10,692 nt of DNA. Origin: Pseudomonadota bacterium. GTDB lineage: Bacteria; Pseudomonadota; Gammaproteobacteria; Acidiferrobacterales; UBA6901. This document shows, in pieces, positions 6,839-10,692 of the stretch (its first letter is position 1; every line of letters begins with the position of its first letter). Under the pieces are notes generated by a model, which did not search any database, was not told the DNA's origin, and saw only the letters and a program-made list of their open reading frames with translations. The stretch lies in assembly GCA_021783175.1 (NCBI GenBank), contig JAJXUF010000108.1, positions 1 to 10,692 on the forward strand. Direction: 5' to 3'. The translations under genes were made by a program, and so were the position numbers.

Positions 6839-8140
6839 ATGACTAAAGCGTTCACATTCTCCAAATCCAGCGCGCTCTTCCAGCAGGCGCGTCACCGCAT
6901 TCCCGGCGGTGTCAATTCACCAGTTCGCGCCTTCCGGGGTGTGGGCGGAGATCCGGTATTTTTCGCGCGCGGCAGCGGCGCCTATTTGTGGGACGAAGAC
7001 GGTAATCGCTATGTCGATTATGTGGGTTCCTGGGGTCCCATGATCCTCGGTCATGCGCACCCGCACGTGGTTGAGGCCGTAAAAAAAGCCGCCGACGGGG
7101 GCCTGGGATTCGGGGCGCCAACCCGCAGCGAGACAGAGATGGCGGAACTTGTATGCTCTCTCGTACCGTCGATAGAAAAGATTCGCATGGTGAGTTCGGG
7201 TACCGAAGCGACCATGAGCGCAATCCGTCTGGCGCGCGGTTACACCGGCCGCGACAAGATCGTCAAGTTCGAGGGCTGCTATCATGGTCACTCCGACTCG
7301 CTGTTGGTGAAGGCGGGTTCCGGCGCCCTGACGCTTGGCATCCCCACCTCACCAGGCGTGCCGGCCGCGCTGGCCGCCATCACCCTCACTCTGGAATACA
7401 ACAACGCCGAACAGGTGCGCAGCGTCTTCGCGTCGCATGGCGCTGAAATCGCCTGCGTCATTGTCGAGCCTGTGGCCGGCAACATGAACTGCGTGCCGCC
7501 GGTGCCCGGCTTTCTCGAGGAATTGCGCAGGACCTGTGATGCCTACGGCGCGTTGCTGATCTTCGATGAAGTGATGACTGGATTCCGAGTGGCGCTCGGC
7601 GGAGCCCAGGCGCTGTACGGTATCAAGCCGGATCTGACGACGCTCGGCAAGGTGATTGGCGGAGGCCTGCCCGTCGGTGCGTTTGGCGGGCGGGCAGACA
7701 TCATGGACCGGATCGCGCCCGACGGACCGGTCTATCAGGCCGGGACGCTTTCCGGCAACCCATTGGCGATGGCCGCCGGGTTGGCGACGCTGCGGGCGGT
7801 TGCAGCGCCGGGATTTCACGAGGCCCTCACCGCCAAGACACGAGCGCTTACCACGGGACTGCAGGCGGCCGCCCGCACCGCAGGCATCCCCTTGCTGGCG
7901 CAGAGTGTCGGCGGCATGTTCGGGGTGTTCTTTACGGCTGAGGGACAAGTTGCGCGCTTTTCCCAGGTGATGACCTGCGATGTAGAGCGCTTCCGGCATT
8001 TCTACCACGGGATGCTTGGCGCTGGCGTCTATCTCGCCCCGTCAGCCTTCGAGGCCGGTTTTGTGTCGGCGGCGCATAGCGAGGCAGATATCGCGCAGAC
8101 CGTTGACGCCGCCGAGCGCGTATTTCGCACCCTCAAATAA
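6839..8140 (+). CDS. hemL: Glutamate-1-semialdehyde 2,1-aminomutase
   Basis: This 433-residue PLP enzyme of the class III aminotransferase fold converts glutamate-1-semialdehyde to 5-aminolevulinate, the C5-pathway precursor of all tetrapyrroles. Evidence is the N-terminal [11 protein letters not shown], the PLP phosphate region [15 protein letters not shown], the [10 protein letters not shown] block, [10 protein letters not shown], the PLP-binding lysine in [18 protein letters not shown] (K271) and [13 protein letters not shown]. Length is normal. The ATG at 6839 is used because it is preceded by GCGGAAA and gives the standard N-terminus; the frame itself is open to an ATG at 6788 inside thiE. 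The gap to thiE is 25 bp, so it is the last gene of the hemH-thiD-thiE-hemL operon, and a strong hairpin follows four bases after the stop. Confidence 0.97.
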   Translation: MTKAFTFSKSSALFQQARHRIPGGVNSPVRAFRGVGGDPVFFARGSGAYLWDEDGNRYVDYVGSWGPMILGHAHPHVVEAVKKAADGGLGFGAPTRSETEMAELVCSLVPSIEKIRMVSSGTEATMSAIRLARGYTGRDKIVKFEGCYHGHSDSLLVKAGSGALTLGIPTSPGVPAALAAITLTLEYNNAEQVRSVFASHGAEIACVIVEPVAGNMNCVPPVPGFLEELRRTCDAYGALLIFDEVMTGFRVALGGAQALYGIKPDLTTLGKVIGGGLPVGAFGGRADIMDRIAPDGPVYQAGTLSGNPLAMAAGLATLRAVAAPGFHEALTAKTRALTTGLQAAARTAGIPLLAQSVGGMFGVFFTAEGQVARFSQVMTCDVERFRHFYHGMLGAGVYLAPSAFEAGFVSAAHSEADIAQTVDAAERVFRTLK

Positions 8141-8143
8141 AAG

Positions 8144-8170
8144 AAAGGTCGGGGTGATACCCCGACCTTT
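8144..8170. terminator. Bidirectional hairpin terminator after hemL
   Basis: A perfect 12-bp stem AAAGGTCGGGGT / ACCCCGACCTTT (8144-8155, 8159-8170) with loop GAT starts four bases after the hemL stop. On the plus strand the T-tail is short (TTTA). On the minus strand the stem is followed by CTTTTATTT, a better U-rich tail. It therefore also suits the minus-strand gene ending at 8226. Confidence 0.88.
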
Positions 8171-8225
8171 ACACCCACACCCCACACTTGCTGGTCCTGG
8201 TTGTTGTTCCCCTCGTTCCCCTGAC

Positions 8226-8462
8226 TCAGCTTGAAAGTATGTATTCGTCGCCGTACTTTACCGCTGCCACATGTGGACGCAGCGTCTCATCGCTCAGTGC
8301 GATATCCACCCCTAAAATTGCAGTGACATCTTCGTGATCACGCACCCCTGGCAGTTCTTCCCGCAGGTAGCCGTAGTGGGTCTCGTTCATGTAGACCAGA
8401 TTTGGGCGTACCCCGTGGTTTTGTTCATAGCTGCTTACAAGGCTGACTATAAAGCTAAGCAT
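8226..8462 (-). CDS. Unrecognised 78-residue protein with sigma-54-type promoter
   Basis: I do not recognise this family with certainty. The ATG at 8462 is chosen over an in-frame ATG at 8528 because GAGGAG lies eight bases before it, and the upstream part (Arg/Pro-rich) looks like untranslated leader. The N-terminus MLSFIVSLVSSYEQNHG is amphipathic rather than a signal peptide. The body has a distinctive, well-ordered composition (RPNLVYMNETHYGYLREEL, then VTAILGVDIALSDE) that reads like a compact alpha/beta domain, and it ends VAAVKYGDEYILSS. No cysteines and no transmembrane helix are seen. It is convergent with hemL and shares its hairpin as terminator. A full sigma-54 promoter match lies about 80 nt upstream, so expression may be conditional. 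Confidence 0.75.
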   Translation of the reverse strand: MLSFIVSLVSSYEQNHGVRPNLVYMNETHYGYLREELPGVRDHEDVTAILGVDIALSDETLRPHVAAVKYGDEYILSS

Positions 8463-8551
8463 GGTTGCCGCTCCTCTGCGTCTAGGCCCGGGACGGATGC
8501 AATTCTGTTTCCTGCCAGGGCGCGTCACGTAACTTCCTTGCTACAGAGAGG

Positions 8552-8567
8552 AGCAAGAGGTGTGCCA
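8552..8567 (-). promoter_or_regulatory. Sigma-54 (-24/-12) promoter
   Basis: On the minus strand the sequence is TGGCACACCTCTTGCT, a complete match to TGGCAC-N5-TTGCW with correct spacing of the GG and GC dinucleotides. It points to the 78-residue gene, with a predicted start near 8542 and a leader of about 80 nt. A chance full match in a window of this size on either strand is unlikely (of the order of one in a hundred). Confidence 0.72.
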
Positions 8568-8598
8568 GAATCAGAAAATTTCGTAACGTATTGATTCT
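8567..8598. repeat. Inverted repeat directly upstream of the sigma-54 promoter
   Basis: AGAATCA (8567-8573) and TGATTCT (8592-8598) form a 7-bp inverted repeat with 18 bp between them. The inner arm abuts the -24 element. The interior is AT-rich. It may be a regulator site, but the arms are short and may be coincidental. Confidence 0.3.
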
Positions 8599-8755
8599 AA
8601 GGGAAAGTGGATGTGGGGGCGGGATGCCCTGCCCGGATTAGGAAGCTGCGTATCGGGTCAGTGGGTGACGCCAATGGGCAGATCAAAAGACCCAAGGACG
8701 GCAGCTGCGGCATGACGCCATCGACGACGCAACTGCCTTGCGCGCCAGCCGACTG

Positions 8756-8787
8756 TTACCGGCCCCGTGCCAGCACGGAGCCGGTAA
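8756..8787 (-). terminator. Large hairpin downstream of cytochrome c4
   Basis: TTACCGGCCCCGTGC (8756-8770) pairs with GCACGGAGCCGGTAA (8773-8787), 14 of 15 pairs, with a two-base loop that can open to four. It begins 13 bases past the cytochrome c4 stop. No U-run follows on either strand, so it is either a tail-less terminator or an mRNA 3'-end stabiliser. Confidence 0.55.
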
Positions 8788-8800
8788 TGACAAAGACGGG

Positions 8801-9409
8801 CTAGTGCAAACCCTGCATGTAGCCAGCGACAGCCTTGATCTGCGCCAGTGACATGCGGAAAGCAATGGGCCCCATGACGTTCCCATCGTTGGTTCTGTCA
8901 CCATTTTTGAACGCCACAAGCTGCTTTTCCAGATATGCGGCATGCTGACCAGCTATGCGCGGGAAGCGCGGCGGAATGCCGTGGCCAGCTGGACCATGAC
9001 AGCTCATGCAGGCGGGGATGCCAAACTTCCAATCGCCGCCCCGGTAAAGCTGTTCGCCGATTTTGACGGTATCGGCATCCGCATTATCGACACCGGCAGA
9101 CATCTTCTGACTGGAGAAATAGGCGGCGACATCTTCCATGTCCTGAGTCGAAAGGGACGCGGCCATGCCAGTCATGATCGGATCTTTACGTTTGCCGGAC
9201 TTGAAGTCGGAAAGCTGTTTGACGATGTATCCGGCGCTCTGGCCCGCGAGTTTCGGCCAAAGCGGGTTCACGCTGTTGCCATCGGCTCCGTGGCATGCCT
9301 GGCAGGCAGCGGATTTCACCTTACCAGCCGCCATATTACCGTCAGCATGAGCCAGGCTCATGGTGCCGGCGATCATCAAGCTTAGAAAAAGTGCTGCACG
9401 TCTTTGCAT
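8801..9409 (-). CDS. Di-heme cytochrome c4
   Basis: This 202-residue periplasmic cytochrome has two c-type heme sites, CQACH (36-40) and CMSCH (134-138), in two tandem homologous domains. Each is followed by candidate axial methionines (M79/M82 and M179/M186). The signal peptide is clear: basic MQRR, a hydrophobic core and a likely cleavage after AHA (residue 22) before DGN. The sequence KLAGQSAGYIVKQLSDFKSGKR and its second-domain counterpart RIAGQHAAYLEKQLVAFKNGDR, quoted here only as parallel blocks, are typical of cytochrome c4. It passes electrons toward terminal oxidases. The ATG at 9409 is supported by GAGGGGG just upstream and the intact signal peptide; the frame continues open to 9598. 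It is divergent from engB. ResB/CcsA cytochrome c assembly genes, often next to c4 in this group, are absent here. Confidence 0.96.
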   Translation of the reverse strand: MQRRAALFLSLMIAGTMSLAHADGNMAAGKVKSAACQACHGADGNSVNPLWPKLAGQSAGYIVKQLSDFKSGKRKDPIMTGMAASLSTQDMEDVAAYFSSQKMSAGVDNADADTVKIGEQLYRGGDWKFGIPACMSCHGPAGHGIPPRFPRIAGQHAAYLEKQLVAFKNGDRTNDGNVMGPIAFRMSLAQIKAVAGYMQGLH

Positions 9410-9618
9410 ATCACCCCCTCGTAAATCCGGCGCGTTTCCGCAATACCGGGCTGGTATCTTCTCCGGCGATGTTACACTGTCTGTCGCGCACCGGCTGCCC
9501 TGCGTAAACCCGGCAAGCTTCCACGTATCGGGCGTCGCCGTGGGCGGGTCTGGCAAAATGGGGTAACCGGAACCGATTAGCGTCGCCTTATATACCAAGA
9601 GCCTGTCTTGAGGTCAAT

Positions 9619-10287
9619 TTGCAAGAGTCTGCCAGCCAAGTTTTTTTTCCATCGGTGGTTTTCCTCCAGAGCTCCAGCAGCCCCGATAACCTGCCGCCGG
9701 ACCGCGGTGTCGAAGTGGCGTTTGCCGGCCGATCCAATGCCGGGAAGTCGAGCACTCTCAACGCAATTACCGGGCGCCGTGCACTGGCCCGCACCAGCAA
9801 GACCCCGGGCCGGACGCGCCTAATCAATTTTTTTGCCCTCGACCCATTGCATCGCTTGGTCGATCTGCCCGGCTATGGTTATGCCAAGGTATCGGAATCG
9901 GTCAAAGAGAGCTGGCAAGAGTCCATGGCCACCTTTCTCGAAAGCCGGCAGTGTCTGCGTGGATTGATACTAGTTCTCGATATCCGTCTGGCACTGACAC
10001 CACTGGACAGGCAAATGTTGGTGTGGTGCCACCGCTCGCGCATGCCGGTGCATCTACTTGCTAACAAATGCGACAAATTGAGCCGTGCCGCTGCCGGGCG
10101 CGCGCTCGATGCGCTTCGCAACGAAGTTACTGCGATTGGCATGAGCGCCTCAGCGCAGCTTTTCTCAGCGACCTCCCGTCAGGGTGTGGACGAGGCACGA
10201 GCGCTCATACTCGAGTGGCTGGAGCTGAGCGTTGGACACAAAAAAAACCCCGGAAACAAGGGGAGAGAGTCCGGGGTTCGTAAGTAA
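9619..10287 (+). CDS. engB: Ribosome biogenesis GTP-binding protein EngB (YsxC/YihA)
   Basis: This 222-residue TrmE-Era-EngA-EngB-Septin-type GTPase assists assembly of the large ribosomal subunit. G1 is GRSNAGKSS (37-45), G2 lies in SKTPGRT (60-66), G3 is DLPGYGYAK (82-90), G4 is NKCD (149-152) and G5 is the FSATSRQG block (182-189). No ATG is available before G1. The TTG at 9619 is the best start, with GAGGT about five bases upstream, and it yields the usual lead FFPSVVF...LPPDRGVEVAF. The C-terminal tail (GHKKNPGNKGRESGVRK) is polar and basic, and is encoded by DNA that also forms the opposite-strand terminator at 10240-10278. The 209 bp between cytochrome c4 and engB must hold both promoters; no clear one was identified, though TATATA at 9589-9594 could be an engB -10. 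Confidence 0.93.
   Translation: MQESASQVFFPSVVFLQSSSSPDNLPPDRGVEVAFAGRSNAGKSSTLNAITGRRALARTSKTPGRTRLINFFALDPLHRLVDLPGYGYAKVSESVKESWQESMATFLESRQCLRGLILVLDIRLALTPLDRQMLVWCHRSRMPVHLLANKCDKLSRAAAGRALDALRNEVTAIGMSASAQLFSATSRQGVDEARALILEWLELSVGHKKNPGNKGRESGVRK
10240..10278 (-). terminator. Rho-independent terminator of polA, inside the 3' end of engB
   Basis: On the minus strand the 9-bp stem AACCCCGGA / TCCGGGGTT (arms at 10270-10278 and 10246-10254, loop of 15 nt) is followed directly by eight T residues (10247-10240). This is a typical intrinsic terminator for transcripts coming from polA. It lies within the last codons of engB, and about 200 nt past the polA stop. Confidence 0.8.
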
Positions 10288-10311
10288 TCCCGAAAAAATG
10301 CTCGGGATTTT
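10286..10311 (+). terminator. Rho-independent terminator of engB
   Basis: AATCCCGA (10286-10293) pairs perfectly with TCGGGATT (10302-10309) across an eight-base loop, and a short T-run (10308-10311) follows. The hairpin starts on the engB stop codon itself. Confidence 0.75.
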
Positions 10312-10312
10312 C

Positions 10313-10427
10313 CCCGCTCAGGGAGGAGGAGCGGGTAGGACGAAAAATTCGCCCATATCACCAAAGACTCCCCGAGAATTGAAAAGTTCCCCTCGTTTCC
10401 CCCGGCGACCTTGACTAAAACAAGGTC
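10313..10427. other. Two further hairpins in the engB/polA convergent gap
   Basis: CCCGCTC (10313-10319) pairs with GAGCGGG (10329-10335), and GACCTTG (10407-10413) pairs with CAAGGTC (10421-10427), each a 7-bp perfect stem. Neither has a clear U-tail. They lie in the expected 3' untranslated region of polA. No gene is seen between 10288 and 10480. Confidence 0.45.
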
Positions 10428-10480
10428 ATAAAAATTCCTGATGATTGCGCCCTGATTCGAGCCAGCGCACTACCAATCAG

Positions 10481-10692
10481 TCAGTGCGCCTCGTCCCAAT
10501 TAACGCCGCTGCCGATATCCACGATCAGCGGCACGGCTAGCTTTGTAACTTCCGTCATGCATCGACGAATCTGTTCGGTGGCCACCGGCAACTCTTCTTG
10601 CGGCACCTCGAAAACCAGTTCGTCATGCACTTGCATGATCATCTTGGTGCGCACGCCTGAGTCGACAATCCAGGAATCCACGGCGATCATCG
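10481..10692 (-). CDS. polA: DNA polymerase I, C-terminal fragment (gene continues right of the window)
   Basis: About 70 C-terminal residues of a family A DNA polymerase are visible. They begin within the block that reads AMIAVDxWL in E. coli and contain motif C, KMIMQVHDELVFEV, whose HDE includes one of the two catalytic aspartates of the polymerase site. They end with VPLIVDIGSGVNWDEAH, the usual C-terminus of Pol I. The upstream fingers, palm and 3'-5' exonuclease domains lie beyond base 10692. The protein fills gaps in excision repair and removes Okazaki primers. It is convergent with engB, with a gap of 193 bp that holds several hairpins. Confidence 0.95.
   Translation of the reverse strand, partial: MIAVDSWIVDSGVRTKMIMQVHDELVFEVPQEELPVATEQIRRCMTEVTKLAVPLIVDIGSGVNWDEAH

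Larger units (their letters stand above)
8463..8755. other. Intergenic region upstream of the 78-residue gene and downstream of cytochrome c4
   Basis: No convincing gene is seen. Bases 8463-8540 are the probable leader of the 78-residue gene and include GAGGAG. Bases 8552-8598 hold the sigma-54 promoter and the inverted repeat. From about 8600 to 8755 I see nothing that I can assign; an enhancer-like site for a sigma-54 activator could lie here. Confidence 0.5.

Noticed and set aside
7349..8008. Minus-strand open frame of 219 codons
   Set aside because: It is antisense to hemL in a GC-rich gene, where long shadow frames are expected.
8942..9385. Plus-strand open frame of 147 codons
   Set aside because: It is antisense to cytochrome c4, which has both heme motifs and a signal peptide.
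10240..10247. Run of eight A as a programmed frameshift or slippage site in engB
   Set aside because: The run is fully explained as the T-tail of the opposite-strand polA terminator, and it lies after all EngB motifs.
8206..10397. 12-mer GTTCCCCTCGTT present in both convergent gaps (8206-8217 and 10386-10397)
   Set aside because: A shared 12-mer is expected by chance in a window of this size, and the flanks align only with a gap.

Overview
The window looks like a chromosomal core region of a Betaproteobacterium, most likely from the Nitrosomonadales/Thiobacillus-like lineages. The base composition is moderately GC-rich. The reasons are inferential: a rubredoxin/thiD/thiE/hemL neighbourhood, a di-heme cytochrome c4 divergent from engB, and engB convergent with polA. 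No transposase, integrase, phage gene, CRISPR array, tRNA or rRNA is visible.

Layout. (1) Bases 1-2564 (+) hold most of a large membrane-anchored regulator whose start lies left of the window. It has several membrane helices, a GAF-like domain, a coiled coil, a receiver-like domain without its phosphorylation residues, a sigma-54-activator-type AAA+ domain that has lost Walker A, Walker B and GAFTGA, and a Fis-type helix-turn-helix. (2) A convergent gene for an unrecognised 118-residue protein follows (2612-2968, -), with a strong ribosome binding site and a sigma-54-like promoter. (3) A rubredoxin gene and a YgjP-like metallopeptidase gene form a minus-strand pair (4197-3297). (4) Divergent from them is a tightly packed operon hemH-thiD-thiE-hemL (4360-8140, +), which combines the last and an early step of heme synthesis with thiamine synthesis. 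It ends in a 12-bp hairpin. (5) A 78-residue unrecognised protein (8226-8462, -) lies behind a full match to the -24/-12 sigma-54 promoter consensus. (6) Cytochrome c4 (8801-9409, -) and engB (9619-10287, +) are divergent. (7) The C-terminal end of DNA polymerase I (10481-10692, -) enters from the right. Its likely terminator lies inside the last codons of engB.

The housekeeping part is ordinary: heme and thiamine synthesis, c-type cytochrome electron transport, ribosome assembly and DNA repair. The most unusual items are the degenerate membrane-bound NtrC-like regulator and two small unknown genes with sigma-54-type promoters. Whether these form one regulatory circuit is a hypothesis. The regulator lacks the residues needed to remodel sigma-54 holoenzyme, so it could only act as a repressor, scaffold or partner. 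The hemH protein also resembles the alphaproteobacterial type more than the usual betaproteobacterial one, and a phased repeat lies in the rubredoxin/hemH divergent promoter region.
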